Assembly: GCF_004327335.1 (NCBI RefSeq) | Contig: NZ_QJUO01000008.1 | Span: 1 to 64,000 of the forward strand | Source: Stutzerimonas kirkiae | GTDB lineage: Bacteria; Pseudomonadota; Gammaproteobacteria; Pseudomonadales; Pseudomonadaceae | Direction of reading: 5' to 3' | Length of the DNA stretch: 64,000 nt | Shown here: positions 48,266 through 58,711 of the stretch, in pieces | Layout of the letters: the number at the start of each line of letters is the position of its first letter | How positions within the stretch are numbered: position 1 is the stretch's first letter | Notes under the pieces: generated by a model | Seen by the model: only the letters and a program-made list of their open reading frames with translations | The model's database searches: none | Told to the model about the DNA's origin: nothing | Position numbers and translations under genes: made by a program

Positions 48266-49951
48266 ATGAGCGAAAGCTTCGCAGAACTCTTTGAAGAAAG
48301 CCTCAAATCCCTCGACATGCAACCGGGCTCCATCATCACTGGCCTGGTGGTCGACATCGACGGTGACTGGGTCACCGTACATGCCGGCTTGAAATCCGAG
48401 GGCGTCATCCCGGTCGAGCAGTTCTACAACGAACAGGGTGAACTGACCATCAAGGTGGGTGACGAAGTCCACGTCGCTCTGGATGCGGTGGAAGATGGTT
48501 TCGGTGAAACCAAACTGTCCCGCGAGAAAGCCAAGCGCGCCGAGAGCTGGATCGTTCTGGAAGCAGCCTTCGCTGCCGAGGAAGTGGTCAAGGGCGTCAT
48601 CAACGGCAAGGTCAAGGGTGGCTTCACCGTCGACGTCAATGGCATCCGCGCCTTCCTGCCGGGTTCCCTGGTCGATGTGCGCCCTGTCCGCGACACCACT
48701 CACCTGGAAGGCAAAGAGCTCGAATTCAAAGTCATCAAGCTCGACCAGAAGCGCAACAACGTTGTCGTTTCCCGCCGCAGTGTGCTGGAAGCCGAGAACA
48801 GCGCCGAGCGCGAAGCCCTGCTGGAATCCCTGCAGGAAGGCCAACAGGTCAAGGGTATCGTCAAGAACCTCACCGACTACGGTGCGTTCGTCGACCTGGG
48901 TGGCGTCGATGGCCTGCTGCACATCACCGACATGGCCTGGAAGCGCATCAAGCATCCGTCGGAAATCGTCAACGTTGGTGACGAGATCGACGTCAAGGTG
49001 CTGAAATTCGACCGCGAGCGCAACCGCGTTTCCCTGGGCCTGAAGCAACTGGGCGAAGACCCATGGGTTGCCATCAAGGCTCGCTACCCGGAAAACACCC
49101 GCGTCGTGGCTCGCGTCACCAACCTCACCGACTACGGCTGCTTCGCCGAGCTGGAAGAGGGCGTGGAAGGCCTGGTGCACGTTTCCGAAATGGATTGGAC
49201 CAACAAGAACATCCACCCGTCGAAAGTCGTTCAGGTTGGCGACGAAGTGGAAGTCATGGTTCTCGACATCGACGAAGAGCGCCGTCGCATCTCCCTGGGT
49301 ATCAAGCAGTGCAAATCCAACCCGTGGGAAGACTTCTCCAGCCAGTTCAACAAGGGTGACCGCATCTCCGGTACCATCAAGTCGATCACCGACTTCGGTA
49401 TCTTCATCGGTCTGGATGGCGGCATCGATGGCCTGGTCCACCTGTCCGACATCTCCTGGAACGAGCCGGGCGAAGAAGCCGTCCGCCGCTTCAAGAAGGG
49501 CGACGAACTGGATACCGTCATCCTCTCGGTCGATCCGGAACGCGAGCGCATCTCCCTGGGCATCAAGCAACTGGAAGACGATCCGTTCTCCAACTACGCC
49601 TCGATCAACGACAAGGGCAGCATCGTTCGCGGCACTGTCAAGGAAGTCGACGCCAAGGGTGCCATCATCGACCTGGGCAACGATATCGAAGCCACGCTGA
49701 AAGCTTCCGAAATCAGCCGCGACCGCGTCGAAGATGCGCGCAACGTGCTGAAGGAAGGCGACGAAGTCGAAGCCAAGATCATCAGCATCGACCGCAAGTC
49801 CCGCGTCATCAGCCTGTCCATCAAGTCGAAGGACGTGGATGACGAGAAGGAAGCCATCCAGGGGCTGCGCAAGCAGGAAACAACCGTGGAAAGCACCGGT
49901 CCGACCACCATTGGTGATTTGATCCGCGCGCAAATGGAAAACCAGAACTGA
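48266..49951 (+). CDS. rpsA: 30S ribosomal protein S1
   Basis: 561 residues with six S1 (OB-fold) repeats, four of them recognisable from [58 protein letters not shown] and [14 protein letters not shown]. It binds mRNA and promotes initiation on structured leaders. The 145-base leader contains a GGGACCGC/GCGGTCC hairpin and may be the autoregulatory site. A Rho-independent terminator follows, and ihfB, which normally comes next, is absent. Confidence 0.96.
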   Translation: MSESFAELFEESLKSLDMQPGSIITGLVVDIDGDWVTVHAGLKSEGVIPVEQFYNEQGELTIKVGDEVHVALDAVEDGFGETKLSREKAKRAESWIVLEAAFAAEEVVKGVINGKVKGGFTVDVNGIRAFLPGSLVDVRPVRDTTHLEGKELEFKVIKLDQKRNNVVVSRRSVLEAENSAEREALLESLQEGQQVKGIVKNLTDYGAFVDLGGVDGLLHITDMAWKRIKHPSEIVNVGDEIDVKVLKFDRERNRVSLGLKQLGEDPWVAIKARYPENTRVVARVTNLTDYGCFAELEEGVEGLVHVSEMDWTNKNIHPSKVVQVGDEVEVMVLDIDEERRRISLGIKQCKSNPWEDFSSQFNKGDRISGTIKSITDFGIFIGLDGGIDGLVHLSDISWNEPGEEAVRRFKKGDELDTVILSVDPERERISLGIKQLEDDPFSNYASINDKGSIVRGTVKEVDAKGAIIDLGNDIEATLKASEISRDRVEDARNVLKEGDEVEAKIISIDRKSRVISLSIKSKDVDDEKEAIQGLRKQETTVESTGPTTIGDLIRAQMENQN

Positions 49952-49968
49952 GTTTCTGCTTTCCGTTG

Positions 49969-49995
49969 GAAAGGGCGACTTCGGTCGCCCTTTTC
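49969..49995 (+). terminator. rpsA terminator
   Basis: AAAGGGCGAC-TTCG-GTCGCCCTTTT, a stable hairpin with a UUCG loop followed by T residues, about 20 bases after the rpsA stop. Confidence 0.9.
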
Positions 49996-50123
49996 GTATC
50001 CGAGAATTTCATCAGCCGGCATGTGCCTTGGCGATGGGTGACTTCTGTCATTCGAGCTAATAGAATGCATCCCCATTCTGGGGCCGGAACGCCCGGCTTA
50101 TGTCTGTGCAACGAGGAAAATAC

Positions 50124-51437
50124 ATGCAAGTTTCTGTTGAAAGCACCTCTGCTCTCGAGCGCCGCCTGACTATCGGCGTGCCGGCAGAGCGTATCGAGAC
50201 CGAAGTCAACAAGCGTCTGCAGCAGACCGCCAGCCGTGCAAAGATTCCAGGTTTCCGTCCGGGCAAGGTGCCCATGAGCGTCATCCGCCAGCGTTATGAA
50301 GAGGCTGCCCGCCAGGAAGCCTTGGGTGACGTGATCCAGGCGACTTTCTACGAAGCCGTCGTGGCCGAAAAACTGAACCCGGCCGGGGCGCCTTCGGTCG
50401 AGCCCAAGGTTTTCGAGAAGGGCAAGGATCTCGAGTACATCGCCACTTTCGAAGTCTTCCCCGAGTTCGAACTGGCTGGTTTCGAGGGCATCGAGGTCGA
50501 GCGTCTGCAAGCCGAAGTCGGCGATGCGGATGTCGATAACATGCTGGAAATCCTGCGTAAGCAGAGCACCCGTTTCGAAACCGTTGCCGACCGCGTGGCC
50601 GAGAACGGCGACCAGGTCAATATCGACTTCGTAGGCAAGATCGATGGCGAGGCTTTCGCTGGCGGTTCGGCCAAGGGGACTCAACTGGTGTTGGGCTCCG
50701 GGCGCATGATTCCCGGTTTCGAAGAGGCGCTGGTCGGTGCCAGGGCGGGTGAGGAGCGCGTGATCACGCCGACCTTCCCGGAGGATTACCAGAACCTCGA
50801 CCTGGCCGGCAAGACCGCCGAGTTCAGCGTTACCGTCAACAGTGTCGCGGAACCCAAGCTGCCCGAGTTGGACGATGAATTCTTCGCGCGCTTCGGGGTG
50901 ACCGAAGGCGGTCTGGAAGGCTTCCGTGCCGAGGTCAGGAAGAACATGGGGCGCGAACTGCGCCAGGCGATCAAGACCAAGGTCAAGACCCAGGTCATGG
51001 ACGGCCTGATCGACAGCAATCCGGTCGAAGTGCCGAAGGCGCTGCTGGACAACGAGGTCAATCGTCTGCGCACCCAGGCGGTTCAGCAGTTCGGTGGTAA
51101 TATCAAGCCCGATCAACTGCCGGCGGAACTCTTCTCCGAACAGGCCCGGCGCCGTGTGCTGCTCGGCCTGATCGTTGCCGAAGTCGTGCAGAAGAACGAA
51201 ATCAAGCCCGATGAGGCCCGTGTACGCGAGCTTATCGAGGAAATGGCGTCCGCCTACCAGGAGCCGGAGCAGGTGGTTTCCTGGTACTACAAGAATGACG
51301 AGCAACTGAACGAAGTTCGTTCTGTTGTACTCGAAGAACAAGTTGTAGATACTGTTCTCAAGCAGGCCAAGGTGACCGACAAGTCAGTCTCCTACGAGGA
51401 AGCCGTCAAGGCAGCGCAAGCGCCTCAAGCCGCCTGA
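50124..51437 (+). CDS. tig: Trigger factor
   Basis: 437 residues. The N-terminal ribosome-binding domain has the signature [13 protein letters not shown], followed by a PPIase FKBP domain (about 150-245, [17 protein letters not shown]) and the helical C-terminal chaperone arms. It is the first chaperone to meet nascent chains. The ATG at 50124 has GAGGAAA upstream. It heads tig-clpP-clpX-lon. Confidence 0.96.
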   Translation: MQVSVESTSALERRLTIGVPAERIETEVNKRLQQTASRAKIPGFRPGKVPMSVIRQRYEEAARQEALGDVIQATFYEAVVAEKLNPAGAPSVEPKVFEKGKDLEYIATFEVFPEFELAGFEGIEVERLQAEVGDADVDNMLEILRKQSTRFETVADRVAENGDQVNIDFVGKIDGEAFAGGSAKGTQLVLGSGRMIPGFEEALVGARAGEERVITPTFPEDYQNLDLAGKTAEFSVTVNSVAEPKLPELDDEFFARFGVTEGGLEGFRAEVRKNMGRELRQAIKTKVKTQVMDGLIDSNPVEVPKALLDNEVNRLRTQAVQQFGGNIKPDQLPAELFSEQARRRVLLGLIVAEVVQKNEIKPDEARVRELIEEMASAYQEPEQVVSWYYKNDEQLNEVRSVVLEEQVVDTVLKQAKVTDKSVSYEEAVKAAQAPQAA

Positions 51438-51460
51438 TTTGATTCGTTCGAGTACGCCAG

Positions 51461-51487
51461 CATAAGCCAGCCTCGCGCTGGCTTATG
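51461..51487 (+). other. Hairpin between tig and clpP
   Basis: CATAAGCCAG and CTGGCTTATG form a 10-bp stem around CCTCGCG. No T tract follows, so it may be a processing or stabilising hairpin rather than a terminator. Confidence 0.6.
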
Positions 51488-51522
51488 CATTTGAGGCAAT
51501 GACATAGGGAGTAACCTTAGAT

Positions 51523-52161
51523 ATGTCCCGCAATTCCTTCATGCATGTTCCGGACATCCAAGCCGCCGGCGGTCTGGTCCCTATGGTGATCGAGCAATCG
51601 GCGCGCGGTGAGCGGGCCTATGACATCTATTCGCGTCTCCTGAAGGAGCGCGTGGTATTTCTCGTTGGCCAGGTCGAAGACTACATGGCCAACCTGCTGG
51701 TTGCGCAACTGTTGTTCCTCGAGGCGGAAAACCCCGAGAAGGACATCCATCTCTATATCAACTCGCCAGGCGGTTCCGTCACGGCCGGCATGTCGATCTA
51801 CGACACCATGCAGTTCATCAAGCCGGACGTCACCACCACCTGCATCGGCCAGGCCTGCAGCATGGGTGCGTTGCTGCTGGCTGGTGGCGCCGCAGGCAAG
51901 CGCTACTGCCTGCCGCACTCGCGCATGATGATTCACCAGCCGCTCGGCGGCTTCCAGGGGCAGGCATCGGATATCGAGATCCACGCGCGCGAGATACTGA
52001 CGATCCGCGAGCGGCTGAATCGCATCCTCGCCGACCACACCGGGCAGCCGATCGAAATCATCGCCCGCGATACCGATCGCGACAACTTCATGAGCGCCGA
52101 AGATGCGGTCAAGTACGGTCTGATCGATCAGGTTCATAGCCGTCGTCAACTGGCTGTCTGA
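51523..52161 (+). CDS. clpP: ClpP protease proteolytic subunit
   Basis: 212 residues. The catalytic serine is in [10 protein letters not shown], the histidine in [10 protein letters not shown], and the aspartate in the [11 protein letters not shown] region. It forms the tetradecameric barrel fed by ClpX or ClpA. A short N-terminal propeptide is expected. clpX follows after about 93 bases in the conserved order. Confidence 0.97.
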   Translation: MSRNSFMHVPDIQAAGGLVPMVIEQSARGERAYDIYSRLLKERVVFLVGQVEDYMANLLVAQLLFLEAENPEKDIHLYINSPGGSVTAGMSIYDTMQFIKPDVTTTCIGQACSMGALLLAGGAAGKRYCLPHSRMMIHQPLGGFQGQASDIEIHAREILTIRERLNRILADHTGQPIEIIARDTDRDNFMSAEDAVKYGLIDQVHSRRQLAV

Positions 52162-52254
52162 TTCTTCACCCCGGATGGCAGGGCCTCCCGGGGTTGAAAA
52201 CGCCCTCGATTGCCTTCATCTTGTCTTGCAAGACTACCGTATTGGATTGACCGA

Positions 52255-53535
52255 ATGACTGACACCCGCAACGGCGAGGATTCCGGAAAGCTTCTCTACT
52301 GCTCTTTCTGCGGAAAGAGTCAGCACGAAGTGCGCAAACTGATTGCCGGCCCCTCCGTTTTCATCTGCGACGAGTGTGTCGACCTGTGCAATGACATCAT
52401 CCGCGAGGAGGTGCAGGAAGCCCAGGCCGAGAACAACTCGCACAAATTGCCAACTCCCAAGGAAATCAGCGGCATTCTCGACCAGTACGTGATCGGTCAG
52501 GAGCGTGCGAAAAAGATTCTTGCGGTAGCTGTATACAATCACTACAAGCGTCTCAACCAGCGCGACAAGAAAGAAGAAGTCGAGCTGGGCAAGAGCAATA
52601 TTCTGCTGATCGGGCCGACCGGCTCCGGCAAGACGCTGCTGGCGGAGACCCTGGCGCGACTGCTCAACGTTCCCTTCACCATCGCCGATGCGACGACGCT
52701 GACCGAGGCCGGCTATGTGGGCGAGGATGTCGAGAACATCATCCAGAAGCTGTTGCAGAAGTGCGATTACGATGTCGAGAAGGCCCAGATGGGCATTGTC
52801 TATATCGACGAGATCGACAAGATTTCGCGCAAATCCGACAACCCCTCCATCACCCGCGACGTTTCCGGCGAAGGTGTGCAGCAGGCATTGTTGAAGCTGA
52901 TCGAGGGCACGGTTGCCTCGGTGCCGCCGCAGGGCGGTCGCAAGCATCCTCAGCAGGAATTTCTGCAGGTCGACACCCGCAGCATTCTGTTCATCTGCGG
53001 TGGTGCCTTTGCTGGTCTGGAGAAGGTCATTCAGGGTCGCTCGACCCAGGCGGGCATCGGTTTCGCTGCCGAGGTACGCAGTCGCGAGCCGGGCAAGAAG
53101 ATCGGCGAAGCGCTGCGTTCGGTAGAGCCGGACGACCTGGTCAAGTTCGGCTTGATTCCCGAGTTCGTTGGCCGGCTGCCGGTCATCGCGACGCTGGATG
53201 AGCTGGACGAGCCCGCGCTGATCCAGATTCTCACCGAGCCGAAGAACGCCCTGACCAAGCAATATGCCAAGCTGTTCGAGCTGGAAGGCGTCGAGCTGGA
53301 GTTCCGTGCCGATGCGCTCAAGGCTGTCGCCACGCGGGCGCTCGAGCGCAAGACGGGTGCGCGCGGGCTGCGCTCGATCCTCGAGGGGGTTCTGCTCGAC
53401 ACCATGTACGAGATTCCCTCGCAGAAGGATGTCAGCAAGGTCGTCATCGATGAGAGTGTCATCGAGGGTTCTTCCCAGCCGCTGCTGATCTACGAAAGTG
53501 CCGAGCCGCCAGCCAAGGCTGCGCCGGAGGCGTGA
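52255..53535 (+). CDS. clpX: ClpX ATPase subunit
   Basis: 426 residues, identical in length to other pseudomonad ClpX. The N-terminal C4 zinc finger (CSFC and CDEC) recruits substrates. The AAA+ core has Walker A GPTGSGKT, Walker B YIDEIDKI, and the IGF-type ClpP-binding loop near GIGF. The ATG at 52255 (MTDTRNGED) was chosen as the family start. A terminator follows. Confidence 0.97.
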   Translation: MTDTRNGEDSGKLLYCSFCGKSQHEVRKLIAGPSVFICDECVDLCNDIIREEVQEAQAENNSHKLPTPKEISGILDQYVIGQERAKKILAVAVYNHYKRLNQRDKKEEVELGKSNILLIGPTGSGKTLLAETLARLLNVPFTIADATTLTEAGYVGEDVENIIQKLLQKCDYDVEKAQMGIVYIDEIDKISRKSDNPSITRDVSGEGVQQALLKLIEGTVASVPPQGGRKHPQQEFLQVDTRSILFICGGAFAGLEKVIQGRSTQAGIGFAAEVRSREPGKKIGEALRSVEPDDLVKFGLIPEFVGRLPVIATLDELDEPALIQILTEPKNALTKQYAKLFELEGVELEFRADALKAVATRALERKTGARGLRSILEGVLLDTMYEIPSQKDVSKVVIDESVIEGSSQPLLIYESAEPPAKAAPEA

Positions 53536-53540
53536 TAGAT

Positions 53541-53567
53541 AAAGGGGCCGTCTGGCCCCTTTATCTT
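53541..53567 (+). terminator. clpX terminator
   Basis: AAAGGGGCC-GTCT-GGCCCCTTTAT, immediately after the clpX stop. It separates clpX from lon. Confidence 0.88.
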
Positions 53568-53573
53568 TTCATC

Positions 53574-53600
53574 CTTGTTTTTTGCACGACACACCCTCAT
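53574..53600 (+). promoter_or_regulatory. Candidate heat-shock (sigma-32) promoter for lon
   Basis: CTTGTTT and CCCTCATG with 13 bases between resemble the CTTGAAA/CCCCATNT consensus. It lies 60 bases before lon and downstream of the clpX terminator. Fit is partial, and lon being heat-inducible in this group is prior knowledge. Confidence 0.4.
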
Positions 53601-53660
53601 GTTAAGGGTTCGTCAATGCGTATCAGCCTTGCCCGTTCATCGCCGTCGTAGAGCTCAATT

Positions 53661-56057
53661 ATGAAAACAACCATCGAATTGCCCCTTTTGCCGCTGCGTG
53701 ATGTCGTGGTCTACCCGCATATGGTGATACCGCTGTTCGTTGGGCGTGAGAAATCCATCGAAGCCCTGGAGGCGGCGATGGCAAGTGAAAAGCAGATTCT
53801 GCTGATCGCGCAGAAGAACCCTGCGGATGACGATCCGGGCGAGGATGCACTCTACCGGGTGGGTACGGTCGCCACTATTCTGCAGTTGCTCAAGCTGCCC
53901 GACGGGACGGTCAAGGTCCTGGTCGAGGGCGAGCAGCGTGGCCGGATCGAGGACTTCGTCGCCGACGCCTCCCATCATCGTGCGGAGGTGCAGTTGCTCG
54001 ATGAGGTCGAGGTCAGCGAGAAAGAGGCCGAAGTCTTCGCGCGGACCCTGCTCGGCCAGTTCGAGCAGTATGTGCAACTGGGCAAGAAGGTGCCGGCGGA
54101 GGTATTGACGTCCCTTTCCTCGATCGACGATCCGGCGCGCCTGGTCGATACCATGGCCGCGCATATGACGCTCAAGATCGAGCAGAAGCAGGCGATCCTG
54201 GAAGTGGCCGAGTTGCCGGCGCGTGTCGAGCATGTGTTGGCCCTGCTGGATGCCGAGCTCGACTTGCTGCAGGTGGAGAAGCGTATTCGTGGGCGCGTCA
54301 AGAAGCAGATGGAGCGCAGCCAGCGCGAGTACTACCTGAACGAGCAGATGAAGGCCATCCAGAAGGAGTTGGGCGACCTCGACGAAGGGCACAATGAAAT
54401 CGATGACCTGAAGAAGCGTATCGATGCCGCCGGAATGAGCAAGGACGCACAGACGAAGGCGATGGCCGAGCTGAACAAGCTCAAGCAGATGTCGCCGATG
54501 TCCGCCGAGGCGACCGTGGTCCGCTCCTATATCGATTGGTTGGTCAATGTGCCCTGGAAGGCGGTCAGCAAGGTTCGTCTCGATCTGGCCAAGGCGGAGG
54601 AGGTGCTGGATGCCGATCACTATGGCCTCGAAGAGGTCAAGCAGCGCATCCTCGAATACCTCGCGGTACAGAAGCGCGTGAAGAAGCTCAAGGGGCCCGT
54701 GCTCTGTCTGGTTGGCCCTCCCGGTGTCGGCAAGACCTCGCTGGCCGAGTCGATCGCCCGTTCGACCAACCGCAAGTTCATCCGCATGGCCTTGGGTGGC
54801 GTACGTGACGAAGCGGAGATCCGCGGGCATCGGCGTACCTATATCGGCTCGATGCCGGGGCGCCTGATCCAGCGCATGAGCAAGGTCGGGGTGCGCAATC
54901 CATTGTTCCTGCTCGATGAAATCGACAAGATGGGCAACGACATGCGGGGCGATCCCGCATCCGCCCTGCTCGAGGTGCTGGACCCGGAGCAGAATCACAG
55001 TTTCAACGACCACTATATGGAGGTCGATTACGACCTGTCCGAGGTGATGTTCCTCTGTACCGCCAACTCGATGAATATCCCCGCGCCATTGCTGGACCGC
55101 ATGGAGGTCATACGCCTGCCTGGCTATACCGAGGACGAGAAGATCAATATCGCCACTCGTTATCTGGTACCCAAGCAGGTCGCGGCCAATGGCCTGAAGG
55201 CCGCCGAGCTGACCTTCGATGAGTCGGCCCTGCGCGATATCATTCGCTACTACACCCGCGAGGCCGGTGTGCGCAGCCTGGAGCGGCAGTTGGCGAAGGT
55301 CTGCCGCAAGGTCGTCAAGGAGCATGTTGCACAGAAGAAGGTCAGCCTGCGTATCGATACGGAAAACCTGGAGCAATACCTGGGCGTGCGCAAGTTCCGC
55401 TACGGCCTGGCCGAGCAACAGGACCAGGTCGGCCAGGTGACCGGGCTGGCATGGACGCAGGTCGGTGGCGAGTTGCTGACGATCGAGGCGGCCGCGATGC
55501 CAGGCAAGGGGCGCCTGACCAAGACCGGCTCGCTTGGCGATGTCATGGGCGAATCTATCACCGCGGCGATGACGGTGGTGCGCAGCCGCGCCCGCAGCCT
55601 CGGCCTGGAAGCGGAATTCCATGAGAAGCAGGATGTCCATATCCACGTGCCCGAGGGGGCCACGCCCAAGGATGGCCCGAGTGCCGGTATTGGCATGTGC
55701 ACGGCGCTGGTTTCGGCGCTGACGCAGATTCCGGTCCGCGCCGATGTGGCCATGACCGGGGAAATCACCCTGCGTGGGCAGGTGCTGGCGATCGGTGGGC
55801 TGAAGGAGAAGTTGCTGGCAGCCCATCGCGGAGGAATAAAGACTGTCATCATCCCGGAAGAGAACCAGCGAGATCTGAAGGAAATTCCCGAGAATATTAA
55901 GCAGGACTTGCAGATTAAACCGGTCAAGTGGATTGACGAGGTCCTGCAAATTGCGTTGCAATACGCGCCGGAGCCCTTGTCTGATGCGGCTCCAGAGATT
56001 GTTGCAACGGAAGAAAAGCGCGAGGTAGACTCCAAGGAGAGGATCAGCACGCATTAG
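53661..56057 (+). CDS. lon: ATP-dependent protease Lon
   Basis: 798 residues. The N-terminal substrate-binding domain starts [20 protein letters not shown]. The AAA+ Walker A is [10 protein letters not shown]. The C-terminal serine-lysine protease has [11 protein letters not shown] (Ser) and [18 protein letters not shown] (Lys). It degrades misfolded and regulatory proteins. hupB follows with its own leader. Confidence 0.97.
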   Translation: MKTTIELPLLPLRDVVVYPHMVIPLFVGREKSIEALEAAMASEKQILLIAQKNPADDDPGEDALYRVGTVATILQLLKLPDGTVKVLVEGEQRGRIEDFVADASHHRAEVQLLDEVEVSEKEAEVFARTLLGQFEQYVQLGKKVPAEVLTSLSSIDDPARLVDTMAAHMTLKIEQKQAILEVAELPARVEHVLALLDAELDLLQVEKRIRGRVKKQMERSQREYYLNEQMKAIQKELGDLDEGHNEIDDLKKRIDAAGMSKDAQTKAMAELNKLKQMSPMSAEATVVRSYIDWLVNVPWKAVSKVRLDLAKAEEVLDADHYGLEEVKQRILEYLAVQKRVKKLKGPVLCLVGPPGVGKTSLAESIARSTNRKFIRMALGGVRDEAEIRGHRRTYIGSMPGRLIQRMSKVGVRNPLFLLDEIDKMGNDMRGDPASALLEVLDPEQNHSFNDHYMEVDYDLSEVMFLCTANSMNIPAPLLDRMEVIRLPGYTEDEKINIATRYLVPKQVAANGLKAAELTFDESALRDIIRYYTREAGVRSLERQLAKVCRKVVKEHVAQKKVSLRIDTENLEQYLGVRKFRYGLAEQQDQVGQVTGLAWTQVGGELLTIEAAAMPGKGRLTKTGSLGDVMGESITAAMTVVRSRARSLGLEAEFHEKQDVHIHVPEGATPKDGPSAGIGMCTALVSALTQIPVRADVAMTGEITLRGQVLAIGGLKEKLLAAHRGGIKTVIIPEENQRDLKEIPENIKQDLQIKPVKWIDEVLQIALQYAPEPLSDAAPEIVATEEKREVDSKERISTH

Positions 56058-56191
56058 TCCGTGGGCATGATTGACAAAATTTTGGGCGCCTTGATATAAA
56101 CGGCCCCTTGTCGGCAGCGTCCCAGCATCGCTTTGCTTACACCCGAAAAATCGAAGATACGACTCCATAGAATATTCAAGGGGATTCAAGA

Positions 56192-56464
56192 GTGAATAAA
56201 TCGGAACTGATTGATGCCATCGCTGCATCTGCTGATATCCCGAAAGCTGTAGCTGGCCGTGCGCTGGATGCAGTGATCGAATCCGTCACCGGTGCTCTGA
56301 AGGCTGGCGACTCTGTCGTTTTGGTTGGTTTTGGTACTTTCGCCGTCAAGGAACGCGCTGCCCGCACTGGCCGCAATCCTCAGACTGGCAAGCCGATCAG
56401 CATCGCTGCTGCCAAGATCCCGGGCTTCAAGGCCGGCAAGGCACTCAAGGACGCAGTCAACTAA
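56192..56464 (+). CDS. hupB: DNA-binding protein HU-beta
   Basis: 90 residues: [16 protein letters not shown] at the start, then [20 protein letters not shown], with the DNA-intercalating [11 protein letters not shown] small nucleoid protein that bends DNA. The start is GTG at 56192, preceded by AAGGGGATTCA. A hairpin terminator lies about 85 bases after its stop. Confidence 0.96.
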   Translation: MNKSELIDAIAASADIPKAVAGRALDAVIESVTGALKAGDSVVLVGFGTFAVKERAARTGRNPQTGKPISIAAAKIPGFKAGKALKDAVN

Positions 56465-56548
56465 GCGTCTTCGATCCTGGCTCTGGCCTGTAGAGGCGCC
56501 TTCGCCGGAGATTCCATCCTCGCGTAATGGTCGCTTTGAAAGTTCCGA

Positions 56549-56578
56549 GAGGGCGCATCCATGGATGCGCCTTTCTTT
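56549..56578 (+). terminator. hupB terminator
   Basis: GGGCGCATCC-AT-GGATGCGCC followed by TTTCTTTT, between hupB and ppiD. Confidence 0.88.
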
Positions 56579-56631
56579 TATCTGGACTCACCTGCGCTGC
56601 TCGTCGTATTACGCAGCCACCCGGGGGATGC

Positions 56632-58479
56632 ATGCTTCAAAACATCAGGGATAATTCTCAAGGCTGGATTGCCAAGACCATCATCGGAATCATTGTGGTG
56701 CTGTTGGCGCTGACCGGTGTTGAGGCTATCTTCAACTCGACCGGAAACAGCCGCGATGTGGCAGAAGTGAATGGCGAGAAGATCAGCCAGGCGGAGCTGG
56801 AGCAGGCTGTGAACATGCAGCGCCGGCAACTGGTCCAGCAGTTCGGGCGTGACTTCGATGCTTCCCTGCTCGATGACCGGCTGTTGCGCGAGTCCGCCCT
56901 GGCCGGGCTGATCGAGCGCCAGGTACTGCTGCAAAGTACCGTGGACGCAGGTTTCGCCTTTTCCCAGGCGGCTCTGGACCAATTGATTCTGCAGACGCCT
57001 GAATTCCAGGTCGACGGTGTATTCAATGCCGCTCGATTCGATCAGGTCATTCAGCAGATGGGCTACAACCGCTTGCAGTTCCGTCACTTACTCGAGCAGG
57101 AACTGCTGATCGGGCAATTGCGTGCGGGCATTTCCGGTACGAGCTTCGTCACCGACCGGCAGGTGGCGGATTTCGCGCGTCTCGAGCAGCAGACACGTGA
57201 CTTCGCCAGTATCACTGTCAAGGCCAATCCCGATGAAGTGCAGGTTTCCGATGACGATATCGCGGCCTATTACAATGCCAATACTGAGCGTTTTCGTTCC
57301 CCCGAGCAGGTCGTCGTGGAATATCTCGAACTTCGCAAGGAATCCTTCTTCGACCAGGTCGAGGCTTCCGAGGAAGAGCTACAGGAACTCTATCAGAAGC
57401 AGATTGCCAATCTGGCCGAACAGCGTCGTGCCGCTCATATCCTGATCGAAGTCGGCGGGGATCATAGCGAGGCGCAGGCCAAGGCACGCATCGACGAGAT
57501 TGCCGCACGCTTGAATGCTGGTGAGGACTTCGCGGTACTGGCCAAGGAGTTTTCCGAGGATAGTGGCTCCGCGGTGGACGGCGGCGATCTCGGTTTCGCT
57601 GGCAAGGGCGTCTACGATCCGGCGTTCGAAGAGGCGCTCTATGCCTTGCAGGAGAACCAGGTTTCCGCTCCGGTCGAGTCCGAGTTCGGCTGGCACCTGA
57701 TCAAGCTGCTGGGCGTTCAGTCCCCGGTGGTCCCGGACTTCGACAGCCTTCGTCCAGAGTTGGAGCGCGAAGTGAAAGCACGCCAGGTCGAGCAGCGTTT
57801 CGTCGAGGCTGGCAAGCAGCTCGAAGACTCCGCCTTCGAGGCTGCCGACCTTGCACAGCCGGGCCAGGAGCTGGGGTTGAACGTCAATACGACACCTGCG
57901 TTCGGGCGTGAAGGCGGCGAGGGGATTACCTCCAACCGGCAGGTGCTGCAAGCCGCGTTCAGTGAAGAGGTGCTGGTGGATGGCGCCAACAGCGGCATCA
58001 TCGAGCTCGATCCGGATACCTCCATCGTCCTGCGCGCGAAAGAACACCTGCAACCGGAGACGCTGCCCCTGGAGAAGGTCAGGGATACCATCGCCCTTCA
58101 GTTGCGCCAGGAAAAGGCTGCGGAAAAGGCGTCCAGTGAAGGCAAGCTGCTACTGGCACAAGCCAAGTCTGGAGAGATCAAGGGCCAATGGAGTGTTGTC
58201 GAGGCGGCGACGCGCGCGCAAGACAGCGTGGCACCGGCGCTACTACAGGCTGTGTTCCGTATGCCAAAGCCGACGGATGTCCCAAGCTATACCGGCCTCA
58301 CTCTGGTGAACGGCGATTATGTGGTACTGCGTCTTGATGGTGTCAGTGAGCCCGAAGAAGCGTTGAGCGATGAGGATAAACTGAGTTATCGGCGCTTCCT
58401 GGCTTCGAGGGCCGGTCAGTTGGACTTCGCTGCCTATCGGGATTACCAGCAAGGAAAGGCCAAGATAGAGAAGCTATAA
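56632..58479 (+). CDS. ppiD: PpiD, membrane-anchored periplasmic chaperone/PPIase
   Basis: 615 residues. A single N-terminal membrane anchor (about 12-34, WIAKTIIGIIVVLLALTGVE) is followed by a SurA_N-type chaperone domain. A parvulin-like domain (about 260-360) has AAHILIEVGGDHSEAQAK and FSEDSGSAVDGGDLGF. It helps newly translocated outer-membrane proteins fold at the Sec translocon. The ATG at 56632 follows GGGGGATGC. Upstream in-frame codons belong to the hupB terminator region. Confidence 0.94.
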   Translation: MLQNIRDNSQGWIAKTIIGIIVVLLALTGVEAIFNSTGNSRDVAEVNGEKISQAELEQAVNMQRRQLVQQFGRDFDASLLDDRLLRESALAGLIERQVLLQSTVDAGFAFSQAALDQLILQTPEFQVDGVFNAARFDQVIQQMGYNRLQFRHLLEQELLIGQLRAGISGTSFVTDRQVADFARLEQQTRDFASITVKANPDEVQVSDDDIAAYYNANTERFRSPEQVVVEYLELRKESFFDQVEASEEELQELYQKQIANLAEQRRAAHILIEVGGDHSEAQAKARIDEIAARLNAGEDFAVLAKEFSEDSGSAVDGGDLGFAGKGVYDPAFEEALYALQENQVSAPVESEFGWHLIKLLGVQSPVVPDFDSLRPELEREVKARQVEQRFVEAGKQLEDSAFEAADLAQPGQELGLNVNTTPAFGREGGEGITSNRQVLQAAFSEEVLVDGANSGIIELDPDTSIVLRAKEHLQPETLPLEKVRDTIALQLRQEKAAEKASSEGKLLLAQAKSGEIKGQWSVVEAATRAQDSVAPALLQAVFRMPKPTDVPSYTGLTLVNGDYVVLRLDGVSEPEEALSDEDKLSYRRFLASRAGQLDFAAYRDYQQGKAKIEKL

Positions 58480-58492
58480 GCTCCGCTGCCGC

Positions 58493-58532
58493 AATAAAAA
58501 GCCCGGCCCTGAATGGGGCCGGGCTTTTTATT
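58493..58532 (+). terminator. ppiD terminator
   Basis: AATAAAAAGCCCGGCCC-TGAAT-GGGGCCGGGCTTTTTATT, a strong symmetrical hairpin right after ppiD. It can act in both directions. Confidence 0.92.
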
Positions 58533-58644
58533 GCTTCGTGACCGGAGCGTGGGAAACTCACCGTGCCTACGATGCAGGTTGAGCGGCCCCATATACCGAC
58601 GGATATGGAGCGCCGCCGGACGCGAAGGCCGCGATAGCGCTTAC

Positions 58645-58680
58645 AAAATAAAACACCCCGGATGAGCGGGGTGTTTTATT
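58645..58680 (-). terminator. Terminator of the OprD-like porin gene
   Basis: AAAATAAAACACCCCG-GATGAG-CGGGGTGTTTTATT. It lies about 30 bases beyond the porin stop codon on the minus strand. Confidence 0.88.
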
Positions 58681-58711
58681 ACGCGGCAGAGCCGCGATGG
58701 TGGCAGGGCAC

